Below, in pieces: positions 41,633 to 51,152 of a stretch of 64,000 bases of DNA. Each line of letters opens with the position of its first letter. The first letter of the stretch is position 1. Under the pieces are notes generated by a model. That model saw only the letters and a program-made list of their open reading frames with translations, made no database searches and was not told where the DNA came from. Source of the stretch: Candidatus Obscuribacter sp. (GTDB lineage Bacteria > Cyanobacteriota > Vampirovibrionia > Obscuribacterales > Obscuribacteraceae); contig JADKDV010000004.1 in the NCBI GenBank assembly GCA_016718315.1, positions 372,001-436,000 on the forward strand, given 5' to 3'. Both the position numbers and the translations under genes were made by a program.

Positions 41633-41662
41633 ATAATAGACCGGTCGTCTAGAGCCTGGCAA
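41633..41662 (-). promoter_or_regulatory. Promoter of the tetR unit with TetR box copy 2 in its spacer
   Basis: On the minus strand TTGCCA (41662-41657) and TATTAT (41638-41633) are 18 bp apart, and the box TAGACCGGTCGTCTA (41637-41651) fills most of the spacer, so bound TetR would block RNA polymerase. The second box (41350) would block the internal promoter. Confidence 0.7.
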
Positions 41663-41692
41663 GTACCCCAAAAAGAAATTTTTGAAAGTCTG

Positions 41693-43000
41693 CTATGTCT
41701 CAACCAGTGGGTCGTATTCTTCTTCGGTCAGCCCAAATGTCCAGGCTACTGCTTGTTTTGCCCGCTGCATATTAGGCGGTACGCGCAAAAAATACTCTTT
41801 TATAGTGCCGTCTGGCTCCGGGGTGCTATTCATCACGCGCACAACGAGGATTGGTTCATCCGATTCCAGATTCATCCTATAAAGTATGCCGGCTGCGTCC
41901 TGGTGGATGCGTAGCACTTTGCCTTCGCGCAGATAGTTTTCTAGACCAAATCTTTCTATAAGTACTCGTCTTACTTCGGCATTGGGCTCGGACTCTATAA
42001 GGTCAAAGGTGAGTGGCTCTGGTAGCAAGATGACATAAGGAGGCACCAGCACGCCATGCCAGGCGTATAAGCCCCAGCCGTCGCTGTAGCGCAGGCACAT
42101 GTCGGTCTCGCCGTGGATGCGAAACCTGTTGTCGCGCTGTAGCGCGAGGGGGCGCTCAGTCATGATGCAGACGTTTTCGTAGGGCCAAAACCAGCCAGCG
42201 TGCTGAGCCAGTGCCATTAGTCCCTGCAAAGGCTCAGTGCCTGGTATCTGTAGTTTGGCAACAAAGTCATAGTAGGAGAGCCAGCCAGCATCCTGCTGAC
42301 CATAGAGGCAGTCCCACTTTTGTGGACCAGCCATGATACCAGCCATGGTCGGGACCCTCTGTTTGAGAGGCTCGGCAACATAACTCGAGACTTGTAGATG
42401 GATAGGTTGGACTAGCTCATGATAAATTTGCTCGGCTACAACGGCTGAGAGTTTGCCATCTATGTTTGCTTTTACTGCTTCTTCAGCTTGATCGCGCAAA
42501 CGCCGGTGCATGGCGACACCGCAAAAGCCGCGCAGATACTGCCACACATGGATACCCATGTTTTCGGCAAATTGATCTTTGACATACTTCTCTAGTAGTA
42601 CGCCTTCTTTCTTCAGTACCTTCTGGTCAGCTTCCTGTCTCAGTTGCTTGCGTACAAGACTCCATTTGTCTGGACCAACCAGTGCTTCTATTTTTTTGAC
42701 ACACTGGCGCCAGACTGCCTCCCAGACATCAAATTGACTGGTGTTGAGGTGATAGGGCCAGTCAATATCGCTATCCAGTAACTTGGCCGCTGTGTTGCCT
42801 GCCCAGGGCGAGCCCAGCCAGATAATTATTTTGGGTGGCTTCAGTCCGACAGCTTGATAGGCCTGGTGCATTGCTGCTTCAGCCGCGGCTCGGTCGGTTT
42901 TACCTGTGCCAAGGCCGTATTCGCGCCACTGGTTTCTGGTTTTTTCCAGGCTCTTGAGGTGCTTAGTTGTTAGTTTTTGCAGTGTCTCAGTCGACGACAT
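41693..43000 (-). CDS. DUF6745-type protein
   Basis: The ~435-residue protein has a recognisable block of the DUF6745 type: ERPLALQRDNRFRIHGETDMCLRYSDGWGLYAWHGVLVPPYVI followed by SEPNAEVRRVLIERFGLENYL. The N-terminal half is helical and charged (for example AVWRQCVKKIEALVGPD). The function is not established. ATG 43000 overlaps the upstream 116-aa gene by 14 nt; the open frame above it lies inside that gene. The pair is probably one unit, and I recall this pair order as common for the family, which supports a joint role. Confidence 0.75.
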   Translation of the reverse strand: MSSTETLQKLTTKHLKSLEKTRNQWREYGLGTGKTDRAAAEAAMHQAYQAVGLKPPKIIIWLGSPWAGNTAAKLLDSDIDWPYHLNTSQFDVWEAVWRQCVKKIEALVGPDKWSLVRKQLRQEADQKVLKKEGVLLEKYVKDQFAENMGIHVWQYLRGFCGVAMHRRLRDQAEEAVKANIDGKLSAVVAEQIYHELVQPIHLQVSSYVAEPLKQRVPTMAGIMAGPQKWDCLYGQQDAGWLSYYDFVAKLQIPGTEPLQGLMALAQHAGWFWPYENVCIMTERPLALQRDNRFRIHGETDMCLRYSDGWGLYAWHGVLVPPYVILLPEPLTFDLIESEPNAEVRRVLIERFGLENYLREGKVLRIHQDAAGILYRMNLESDEPILVVRVMNSTPEPDGTIKEYFLRVPPNMQRAKQAVAWTFGLTEEEYDPLVET

Positions 43001-43337
43001 CTCTAGGTGGTGCTTCCGGTACATACTCGCGTTGCTGGATGACGCGGTAATACCCTGCCGGTAATGCGATTGTGGCATGCTCTTCGTGGACAAGCAAGGC
43101 GCCTGGGCGGACGGCGAGATAGCGCTGCCCTCTGGCGGTAAACATCTGAGCAAAGTCTGTGCTGATAGCGTGGGCATGACCAGTCACTTCGCCGTACTGG
43201 AGGATGACTCGCTTGTCGCACTCCTGCTCTAGAGCATTGTCAGGGATACTCAAAACCTTTTGTAGTAAGACATCGCCCTGTCTGTATGTATCTAGTTTGA
43301 CTGCGGGACGGACAGCCTGGCGTGATTTTAAAAGCAT
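42987..43337 (-). CDS. Small conserved partner of the DUF6745 protein
   Basis: The 116-residue product has LDTYRQGDVLLQKVLSIP, YGEVTGHAHAI and LLVHEEHATIALPAGYYRVIQQREY. These look like a compact beta-rich domain with conserved His; the family is uncharacterised. It overlaps the DUF6745 gene by 14 nt. Start ATG 43337. Upstream lies a 7-2-7 palindrome at 43450. Confidence 0.65.
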   Translation of the reverse strand: MLLKSRQAVRPAVKLDTYRQGDVLLQKVLSIPDNALEQECDKRVILQYGEVTGHAHAISTDFAQMFTARGQRYLAVRPGALLVHEEHATIALPAGYYRVIQQREYVPEAPPRDVVD

Positions 43338-43449
43338 ATCGGATGCACTCTGCCGGGAAATAACTTGTTTTTATTGTACCCAGTTTGGCTAGAAGTCCCC
43401 ACAGACTCTCCCAAAATAACGTAATGTAAGCATTTTGTCTGAGGTTTAG

Positions 43450-43465
43450 GTGCAGTCAACTGCAC
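43450..43465. repeat. Palindrome GTGCAGT-CA-ACTGCAC
   Basis: Perfect 7-bp arms around CA, 113 nt upstream of the DUF6745-unit start and 33 nt past the K6 stop. Candidate operator for the DUF6745 unit or a small hairpin after K6; no terminator T-run. Confidence 0.4.
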
Positions 43466-43497
43466 AATTGGTGCTTACTCTACTAACCTGGTAGTCG

Positions 43498-46002
43498 TCA
43501 ATACGACGTAAAACCATCGCCTCGGGAAAGGTCCACTCTCTTTATTCTCTTTTTTAGTTCTTCGATTTTGAGTCTGGCAGCCGTGGATAAGGTCTGACCG
43601 ATATCAAGGTTGAGTTTTTCCAGGGGACTAGATCCTATCCTTCTGCAATCAAGATTTTCGAGATCAAAAGTCGCTTCTGCCAGAGTTAGTTTTGCAATGC
43701 TTTGCGAGGCAAAGATTGGTGCCAACGATTCAGCTGTCAGCAAGCAGTTTTCAAGTTTAACTGCTCTGAGGCTCTTAACTGCGGACAAAAACTCGACGTC
43801 TTGCTTGCTCAGCTGAGTGTTTTTGATGATAGCGTTGGTAAGTTTGATTTTGTCAGGCGCCAATTCAAAAAGGTCTTTCAAATTACCTTTGTAAGCGTTT
43901 AGTTCGAGTCTGTTGATCTCCAGCGCTGCTGGGATTTTAACCATGTTTGACTTTTGTCCGCTGTTATCCCAGGCTTTGAGTTCGAGATAATCCACTGTCT
44001 TAATTTTGGCCAGCGCAGCCATTGACTCTTTTGATTGTTGGCTCGAGCTTAGTATCACTACCTTGAGGTCAAATCTATCGATGGCTGCCCTTAAAAACTT
44101 GGGAGCGTCAGTAAAATAAAGCCCCAAATCAATTCCTTTGATGTCTTGCTTCCTAAAGCCGGGGACAAGGTTTTCGATGTTGATGACGTGATCCTGCGGC
44201 TTGAGCATGATATTTTGATCTGCGTTGATACCAAGTACACCTTTACAGGCATGGATTTTGAACACATTGATGACACCATTGGCAGTGGTGTATAAGGCAA
44301 TCTTTACCGGTAGTTTGTCGCTAAAAGGAAAGCTGTATACATTTACCGTTTTGCCTTCATCGTTTTGGTGCAATTGCAAAAAAAACTGATCTGGTTTATA
44401 TACTGGCAATGTTTCTGTCGGATGTCCGGGACCAGGATCAGCTCTGTCTGCCTTTTGTGGATGGGGATCTACTTGTGCCATCAGTGAGTCCGGGGCTTGC
44501 AGATCGACAACTTTTGATTTGGTATTGCTTTTGTCAGGCTTTTCTAGAGGCGATGATTCTTCTACTTTTATTTTTGTTAGCGGATCGATTGCTGTCGGCG
44601 TCTTGTTAAAGTTGACCACAGCCACTAACGCAATCAGTGCCAGTACAGCTACAGCGGAGACAAAGATAGCGAGGGTTTTGCCGGCTGTGTTATTGACACG
44701 CTTTTCTCTTTCCAATTCTTCTAGCTGGTCAAGCTCTGCTTTAGCAAATTGCAGTTCTTTATTGTCTCGTATACGCTGTAAGTCGATGGCAAGCTCGCTA
44801 GCATTTTGGTAGCGGTAGTCTTTGCGTTTTTGCAGGCATTTAATTAGCACCGCTTGCAGTGCATTGGGAAAGGCAATACCAGTTGTATCACCAAGCAGTG
44901 GGGGCTCTTCGCTTTTGTGTTTTAAGGCCAGTCCCTGGAGGTCATCGGCCTCATATGGTGGGTTGCCTGTCAAAGTCTCATGTATTGAGCAGCCCAGGCT
45001 GTATATGTCAGATCGTAAGTCCAGGTCATGTCCATCAAATTGTTCGGGACTCATGTAGGCAGCGCTGCCAATTGCTCTTTCGACTTTGTCGCGTTGCTTT
45101 TTGCAGGCATCATCGCTTAGCTCTGATATACCAAAATCCAGGAGCTTGATTTCTGGGCTGCCATCAGCGCGCTTCGCCACCATGATATTGGCTGGCTTGA
45201 TATCTCTGTGCACAATCGAGCGTCTGTGAGCATAAGAGAGACCTTCTGCTACTTTGATAAATACTTCCAGAGTAGCACCGACACTGAGCGGTCCATTTTT
45301 GATGATTATTTCTTCCAGTGTCTGTCCTTCGATAAAGTCCATGGCATAAAAGGGCAAAGAGCCAGCGTGTATGCCCAGGTCGTAGATTTGACACAGGATT
45401 GGGTGAGTCAGAGATGAATTGATTTTGGCTTCACGCTGGAAGAGTTGCCAGCTCTCAAGCGATACCAGTGAAGGTGCTAAAAACTTTAAGGCGACTGTGC
45501 GCCCAAGTAGTATGTGGCTGGCTTTGTAGACTACACCCATGCCTCCCTTGCCTACGAGCTGGTCGAGGCGGTAGCAGCCACCGATGATTTCACCAGGTTT
45601 GAGTTTGACCAGAGCAGCATCGCGGGCAAAATTACTGGAGTTGCGGGAGCGCATCTCGGTGTGCTGAGCCTGTTTGCGTCTCGACCACTGCCCGCCCTGA
45701 GGTACAAATCTTGTAGCCATGGCATCTTTATTGGCACTTTGTCGCAGCGGTTTGGCACAGCTGCAGCGCATGTCTTTGAGCAAAAATGAGGTAAAGCTAC
45801 CCTGTCTCCTGGCTGAGGCAATCACTTTGCCGCAGCTTTTGCAGGACTCTGAATCGCTTTTGAGCCGGTTAGCATTGTCGAGGGCGGCGGCGTCACACTG
45901 GCAATGCATATCGGCAAACAAAAATGACGTCAGTGAGCCAGAGCGGTCACTACTAGCTAGCGGTAAAAAACATTTGGGGCAGTTGTTGGTGGGAGATGGC
46001 AT
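43498..46002 (-). CDS. Tandem zinc-ribbon-like Ser/Thr kinase with LRR-like ectodomain (K6)
   Basis: Residues 8-36 and 54-82 each form CxxC-x22-CxC (CPKC...MHCQC; CKSCG...MRCSC) sharing the core GS(L/F)TSFL. The kinase domain follows (~142-400): VGKGGMGVVYKAS, VALKFL, HRDIKPAN (~H262), LDFGISEL, AAYMSPEQF. A helix (~438-460, FVSAVAVLALIALVAVV) leads to a ~370-residue exported part with LRR-like repeats (VDYLELKAWDN, INRLELNAY). All catalytic residues are kept. Start ATG 46002. It is the last gene of the four-gene array K9-K8-K7-K6 on the minus strand. Confidence 0.9.
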   Translation of the reverse strand: MPSPTNNCPKCFLPLASSDRSGSLTSFLFADMHCQCDAAALDNANRLKSDSESCKSCGKVIASARRQGSFTSFLLKDMRCSCAKPLRQSANKDAMATRFVPQGGQWSRRKQAQHTEMRSRNSSNFARDAALVKLKPGEIIGGCYRLDQLVGKGGMGVVYKASHILLGRTVALKFLAPSLVSLESWQLFQREAKINSSLTHPILCQIYDLGIHAGSLPFYAMDFIEGQTLEEIIIKNGPLSVGATLEVFIKVAEGLSYAHRRSIVHRDIKPANIMVAKRADGSPEIKLLDFGISELSDDACKKQRDKVERAIGSAAYMSPEQFDGHDLDLRSDIYSLGCSIHETLTGNPPYEADDLQGLALKHKSEEPPLLGDTTGIAFPNALQAVLIKCLQKRKDYRYQNASELAIDLQRIRDNKELQFAKAELDQLEELEREKRVNNTAGKTLAIFVSAVAVLALIALVAVVNFNKTPTAIDPLTKIKVEESSPLEKPDKSNTKSKVVDLQAPDSLMAQVDPHPQKADRADPGPGHPTETLPVYKPDQFFLQLHQNDEGKTVNVYSFPFSDKLPVKIALYTTANGVINVFKIHACKGVLGINADQNIMLKPQDHVINIENLVPGFRKQDIKGIDLGLYFTDAPKFLRAAIDRFDLKVVILSSSQQSKESMAALAKIKTVDYLELKAWDNSGQKSNMVKIPAALEINRLELNAYKGNLKDLFELAPDKIKLTNAIIKNTQLSKQDVEFLSAVKSLRAVKLENCLLTAESLAPIFASQSIAKLTLAEATFDLENLDCRRIGSSPLEKLNLDIGQTLSTAARLKIEELKKRIKRVDLSRGDGFTSY

Positions 46003-46053
46003 CCTTTGATTATCTCAGTCTTAGACTTGCTGCGCTAGTAATAGCAAAAGCAT

Positions 46054-48666
46054 CTAACGCACCATAACCTGAGCACCAGGTAGGGCTTGCTTTAGTTGAT
46101 GCTCGATTTTTTGCATTTGTATATTGTTTGCCATGTCGCACTCAATAAATACTGATTTTAGGCTGGTCAACTTGCTCAATATTTGGATCTTGTCACTATT
46201 AAAATCCAGTAGATGATCGCGCAGCGCGAGCTTTTGTAGCGCCCTGCATTCTCCCAGTAGCTCAAAAAGTGCAGAGTCCAGATGCACCTGAGCTAGTGAG
46301 AGCGTTTTGAGTCGTTTTAGGCGGGTTATATAGAGCAGGTCCTCCCTTTTAATTGGGATTTCGACCATGTTGAAATATTCAATATTATTTTGTTCCACCG
46401 GTTCTGCAAAAAAGCTGTCAATTCGGCCTCGTCCATATTCGACCTCAAAAGCAATCAGCTTTATTTGGGGCGATAAGACCAGGGGGTATTTAAGTTCGTT
46501 GTGCCAGTCAATCAGCACAAGTCTTTTGAGACTATGCATGGCGTTTACGGTACTGGCTGTGTCTGGACCTTGCTGGAAGCCGCTCAATCTCAAGTATCTC
46601 AGCCCCTTAAATCTTTGCAGCTCTTTTATTATTTTGACTGGATGCTCGTGAGTGTTGCCCGCATCAATGCCTTGTATATCGCCACTATTAAAGTTCGCAA
46701 GCACAGCTTCGGGGTTGGCTAGCTCCCCGGAGAGTGCGTAAACTACATCACCTGTGGCCGGTAGCTTAACAGTGCCAATGCATTCAAAGCGTCGCCCTCT
46801 GTCATCGCTATTGGTTACGTCTTTGTAGTAGGTCAAAACACCCGGCACGAGCTTCTCGCCAAAGTTGTATACACGCTCTGTTATTCCGGAGCTATTCTTT
46901 TGCAGTCCTTTGTAAAAGCTATTACTTGAGCCGTTAAAACCCTCCATCGGTGCAGGGCTCTGCATCGCTTGTTTACCAAACTGTTCGACCACAAGACCGA
47001 CCGATCCAAATTCTTCTCCTGGCCCAGGATCAATTGCATTATTGTCAGACGTCGCTGATGGATTGACCTTTTTGACACCGTTCAGTAGATTTTGTTCGAA
47101 GTAGTCAGGTCCATTGGATGCTGATAGTTTGTTTACCGATGACATATCGAGAGCCTCTTGCCCAGCCACCTTTGTCTCTGGCGATTGTACCTTGGCTTGA
47201 TCACTGTGATCTGGTTTGATGCTTTTTTTGGCGTTGTAGTCCACAACCATATAGACCGTGCCCGCCAGGAGCAATAAAAGTCCAGTAATACCCAAAATGG
47301 ACAGCCCGATTGTGGCCGCTGCCCCTCTGGTTGTGGCTGTGCTATCGACTGTCTGATTGGCTAGTGTTATTGATGCGAGCTGATCTACTGCAAACTGCAA
47401 TGGTTTGTGATCAAGGATGCGTTGCAAGTCTATGGCTAATTCGTTGGCGTTTTGATACCTGCTTTGCGGTTGCTTTTGCATGCATTTTTTTACCACCGCC
47501 TCAATCGCTAGTGGAAACTCTAGCCCGGTGACTTCCGACATGAGTGGAGCGGTGACTTTGTGATGCATGCGGGCCAGCTCATCAAGATCATCAGCGTGAA
47601 ACGGCGTAACACCAGTCAGAGTCTCAAAAATTGTGCAGCCCAGGCTGTAAATATCTGAGCGTAAGTCAACTTGACCGTCAGTAAATTGCTCCGGACTCAT
47701 GTAAGCTGCGCTACCAACTACCTCGTCGCTTATGGCTGTGCTATCTGTGCTGCGTGTCTCGCTGAGCTGAGCAATGCCAAAGTCCAGTAGTTTTACATCG
47801 ATGTTGCCCTGGTCATTGGGCACCAGCATGATATTGGCAGGCTTGATGTCTTTATGTACCACCGCCCGTCTGTGTGCGTAGGAGAGCCCCTCTGCTACTT
47901 TGATTGCTATCTCAACGGTGGCACCCACGCTGAGTGGACCGTCATCGGTGATTACTTGATCAACTGTCCGTCCTGCTAGATAATCCATGGCATAAAAGGG
48001 CAGTGAGCTGGCGTGTATACCCAGATCGTAGATATGGCAGATAGTAGGATGGTTTAAAGACGAGATAATTTGCGCTTCCTTTTGGAAGAGTTGCCAGCTG
48101 GTACGCGATACCATTGACGGTGCTAAAAACTTGAGAGCACAGGTGCGGCCAAGGGTGATGTGACTGGCTCTGTATACCAGTCCCATGCCGCCTTGACCAA
48201 TCAGGCTGGCAAGCTGATAGCAGCCGCCAATGATTTGGCCGGTGGATAGAGTGACTAGTTGGGCATCAGACTTTTGCAGCTGGTTTGCTCTGGTCTGACG
48301 CATGGTCTCATGCCCGCGCCTGCGAGTGTCGCTTGCTAATATCGGTCTATAAAATCTTGTTTTAAGTGCATCGGCTGATTTTTGCCCGGAGCCAGTGGCG
48401 GCAATTGGCTGGTCGCACTGGCAGCGCATGTCTTTTAGGAGAAAAGCCGTAAAACTGCCTTTGCGTTTGGGACCAGCAATAACTTTGCCGCAGCGTTTGC
48501 AAGACTGGCTGTCAGCCACTACTTTTGCTCTGTCTGTCTGCTCTCTTGAGATGTGGCACTGGCAGTGCATGTCCATGAAGAGAAAAGACGTCAAAGAGCC
48601 GACGCGCTCCCCTGTCGCCACAGGTTTGGCGCATTTAGGGCAGGCATTGGTAGGTTTGTCAGGCAC
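46054..48666 (-). CDS. Tandem zinc-ribbon-like Ser/Thr kinase with HKD catalytic loop (K7)
   Basis: Same layout as K6: two CxxC-x22-CxC modules (CPKC...MHCQC; CKRCG...MRCQC), kinase domain with IGQGGMGLVYRAS and CALKFL, but the catalytic loop is VVHKDIKPAN (Lys for Arg of HRD). LDFGIAQL and AAYMSPEQF are normal. The HRD Arg to Lys change is known from kinases less dependent on activation-loop phosphorylation; its effect here is inference. Helix ~460-480 (ILGITGLLLLLAGTVYMVV) then ectodomain ~390 aa with LRR-like blocks. GTG start, 51 nt before K6. Ectodomain is diverged from K6. Confidence 0.9.
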   Translation of the reverse strand: MPDKPTNACPKCAKPVATGERVGSLTSFLFMDMHCQCHISREQTDRAKVVADSQSCKRCGKVIAGPKRKGSFTAFLLKDMRCQCDQPIAATGSGQKSADALKTRFYRPILASDTRRRGHETMRQTRANQLQKSDAQLVTLSTGQIIGGCYQLASLIGQGGMGLVYRASHITLGRTCALKFLAPSMVSRTSWQLFQKEAQIISSLNHPTICHIYDLGIHASSLPFYAMDYLAGRTVDQVITDDGPLSVGATVEIAIKVAEGLSYAHRRAVVHKDIKPANIMLVPNDQGNIDVKLLDFGIAQLSETRSTDSTAISDEVVGSAAYMSPEQFTDGQVDLRSDIYSLGCTIFETLTGVTPFHADDLDELARMHHKVTAPLMSEVTGLEFPLAIEAVVKKCMQKQPQSRYQNANELAIDLQRILDHKPLQFAVDQLASITLANQTVDSTATTRGAAATIGLSILGITGLLLLLAGTVYMVVDYNAKKSIKPDHSDQAKVQSPETKVAGQEALDMSSVNKLSASNGPDYFEQNLLNGVKKVNPSATSDNNAIDPGPGEEFGSVGLVVEQFGKQAMQSPAPMEGFNGSSNSFYKGLQKNSSGITERVYNFGEKLVPGVLTYYKDVTNSDDRGRRFECIGTVKLPATGDVVYALSGELANPEAVLANFNSGDIQGIDAGNTHEHPVKIIKELQRFKGLRYLRLSGFQQGPDTASTVNAMHSLKRLVLIDWHNELKYPLVLSPQIKLIAFEVEYGRGRIDSFFAEPVEQNNIEYFNMVEIPIKREDLLYITRLKRLKTLSLAQVHLDSALFELLGECRALQKLALRDHLLDFNSDKIQILSKLTSLKSVFIECDMANNIQMQKIEHQLKQALPGAQVMVR

Positions 48667-48673
48667 TGTGAAA

Positions 48674-51136
48674 TTATAGTTGGTTTATGGGGGTTTCAGG
48701 GAGAACGTCAACCGGACGTGCTTTTGCTTTAGTTATTTCGACGTTGCTAAATAATTTTTTGAGTTGATAGACTTTTTCTATGTTTTCTCTGGTTAGTGGC
48801 AAGCCTTCAAAGATAATAGTCTTTTGCTGCGGGATCTTAGTTTTAGCCAAATTCTCGATATCCAGGTCGGCTAAGTTGAGGCGTTCTTGCCTGATAATGA
48901 CACGTTTTATCTGGTTGGCTTCTAGTAGTGGCTTGATTGGAGCGGCTGATGTCAGTGGGGATGCAATAGTGACGCTGTTCAAGTTAGGCCAGTTGGAGGC
49001 ATGGACAAGATCTTCTTTGCTCAATGATGTGTTGATGAGTCCTAGATTTTTAAAGGTCATTTGATCCGGCTTCTCAAACAAATTAGCAAATCTGACGTTG
49101 CAGTCGGTCATGGCAAATGTATCGACATTTGGCAGAATTGGCAGAGTATGAGTGGTTCTACCTGTCATTCTCCAGGTGTCAACTAAAAGGTAAGAATGTG
49201 GTTTTAAGAGGGGCAGGAGTTTGATATTGGCGGGCGTCCATTGCGGTCCACCGAGAGCCAAAAGCGTGAGTTTAAATTTTTTGAGAGCCGCTTCAAGTAG
49301 CTTGTGTTCGTCGTTTTGCGAAAGTTCGAGTTTGATTCCTGTTATATCCTGAGGTCTAAAACCTTTGGCTAGCTCCTCTGCGTTAGCGTATGTTTCTGCC
49401 AGCAAAATGCTGAGAGGTGCTTCACTGACAGCTACGCGACCCTGGCAGGCTGAATCCTTTACGGTCACGCCCTCCTGCACAAGCATGGTTGGGTTCTTTT
49501 CAAAGGGAAATTCAAAAACTTTTGTTCTATTTCCCTGGGCATCGACAGTTGTGGTTACATAAAATTGGTTTGCTTTGATATTAGGTAGGTAAACCGCCTG
49601 CGTTGGCGCTGTACCTATCATTTTGTTGGATATCTCCATCATGGAGTCCACACTAAAAGGAACCGGATTTGCCGGACCTTGAGAGACCACTGACTGAGTG
49701 GGGGCGGGAGTTTTGGTTTGACGCTCTTGTAAAACTTTAAGGCCGGCATTGACAGCCCAAAATGACAAACCGGCAACAGTTATTATAGCCAGACCGCTTA
49801 TTAAAAGTGGCTTTGCCAGTGAATTGTTGTTTTGTGACTTGGTGTTATTGTCCTCTAGGGTTGCTAGCTCCGGACGAGCAAATTGTAAGTCTTTGTTGTT
49901 GAGTACTCGTTGTAAATCGATAGCTAGTTCACTGGCATTTTGATAGCGCTGGTCGCGCATTTTGTGCAGACATTTTTTGACGATGGCTTCGATAGCCAGT
50001 GGAAGGACAAGTCCTGTTGCATCTGACAGCAACCTGGGCTCAACATTTGTGTGTTGCTTAGCCATGGTACTAAAGTCATCGCCCTCAAATGGAACATTGC
50101 CGGTGAGTGTCTCAAAGATAGAGCAGCCCATGCTGTATATGTCTGCGCGGGCATCGGTTGTGCGTCCAGCAAATTGTTCGGGGCTCATGTATGCAGCGCT
50201 GCCGATTATCCTTTCGGTTTTTTGCCCGGTGTTACTGCCTTTGGTGCCTAGCTCTGCAATGCCAAAGTCGAGAAGCTTTACTTCGGCGGTATCGCCAGTG
50301 GTGCTGCTAATCATGATGTTGGCGGGTTTGATATCTCTATGCACTACATTACGACGATGGGCATATGATAGCCCTTCTGCCACTTTGATAAAAATCTCTA
50401 GAGTGGCTCCCACACTGAGTGGACCGCTATTGATGATGATCTCTTCGAGAGTCTGACCACTGACAAAATCCATGGCATAGTAGGGCAATGCATTAGCATG
50501 GATGCCCAGATCGTAGATTTGACAGAGTGATGGATGGCTTAATGTGGCGTTGAGTTTTGCTTCTTGTTGAAATAATTGCCAGCTCTCACGGGATACCATA
50601 GAGGGTGCTACAAACTTGAGAGCCAGTATGCGGTTTAAGGCAGTGTGTCTGGCTTTGTAGACTACGCCCATGCCACCTTTACCAATCATCTCTAACAACT
50701 GGTAGCAGCCGCCCACGATTGCTCCAGGTGCCAGCGATATCAGCGCTGTATCACTAGCAAAGTTGCCTATTCTTGTACGCATGGCTGTTTGCATTTGCTC
50801 TTTGCGCTTGCCCCAGGTGGCTTGAGGTGGTCTGTATCGGGTCTCCATGGCATTGGCACTGGCGCCTTTTAGCAAAGGTGCAGCACAGCTACAGCGCAAG
50901 TCACCCAGTAAAAAGCCGGTAAAACTACCCAAACGTTTGGGGCCGGCAATGACTTTGCCGCAGCGTTTGCATGACTTACTATCAGCAGCCGCACGCCCTT
51001 TGTTTGCTTGCCTGTTTAAATTGTCGCACTGACAGTGCATGTCCATAAAGAGAAAAGACGTCAGAGAGCCAACGTGCTCCCCTGCCGCCACTGGTTTGGC
51101 GCATTTAGGGCAAGTTGTGGATTCTTTTGGGGGCAT
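48674..51136 (-). CDS. Tandem zinc-ribbon-like Ser/Thr kinase (K8)
   Basis: Two modules (CPKC...MHCQC and CKRCG...LRCSC), then kinase with IGKGGMGVVYKA, LALKFV, HRDIKPAN, LDFGIAEL, AAYMSPEQF, all standard. Helix (~445-465, LLISGLAIITVAGLSFWAV) and an exported LRR-like part (NVDTFAMTDCNVRF, MTFKNLGLINTSLSKEDL). It lies 7 nt before K7 and is close to K9 in the kinase part, where long stretches are identical, while the ectodomains differ. Start ATG 51136. Confidence 0.9.
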   Translation of the reverse strand: MPPKESTTCPKCAKPVAAGEHVGSLTSFLFMDMHCQCDNLNRQANKGRAAADSKSCKRCGKVIAGPKRLGSFTGFLLGDLRCSCAAPLLKGASANAMETRYRPPQATWGKRKEQMQTAMRTRIGNFASDTALISLAPGAIVGGCYQLLEMIGKGGMGVVYKARHTALNRILALKFVAPSMVSRESWQLFQQEAKLNATLSHPSLCQIYDLGIHANALPYYAMDFVSGQTLEEIIINSGPLSVGATLEIFIKVAEGLSYAHRRNVVHRDIKPANIMISSTTGDTAEVKLLDFGIAELGTKGSNTGQKTERIIGSAAYMSPEQFAGRTTDARADIYSMGCSIFETLTGNVPFEGDDFSTMAKQHTNVEPRLLSDATGLVLPLAIEAIVKKCLHKMRDQRYQNASELAIDLQRVLNNKDLQFARPELATLEDNNTKSQNNNSLAKPLLISGLAIITVAGLSFWAVNAGLKVLQERQTKTPAPTQSVVSQGPANPVPFSVDSMMEISNKMIGTAPTQAVYLPNIKANQFYVTTTVDAQGNRTKVFEFPFEKNPTMLVQEGVTVKDSACQGRVAVSEAPLSILLAETYANAEELAKGFRPQDITGIKLELSQNDEHKLLEAALKKFKLTLLALGGPQWTPANIKLLPLLKPHSYLLVDTWRMTGRTTHTLPILPNVDTFAMTDCNVRFANLFEKPDQMTFKNLGLINTSLSKEDLVHASNWPNLNSVTIASPLTSAAPIKPLLEANQIKRVIIRQERLNLADLDIENLAKTKIPQQKTIIFEGLPLTRENIEKVYQLKKLFSNVEITKAKARPVDVLPETPINQL

Positions 51137-51152
51137 GCCAACGCTCCTCTTG

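Noticed and set aside
49924..50172. 82-aa ORF within K8
   Set aside because: Out-of-frame reading of the K8 kinase C-lobe; it resembles the out-of-frame end of the K9 N-part, which is how such shadows arise.
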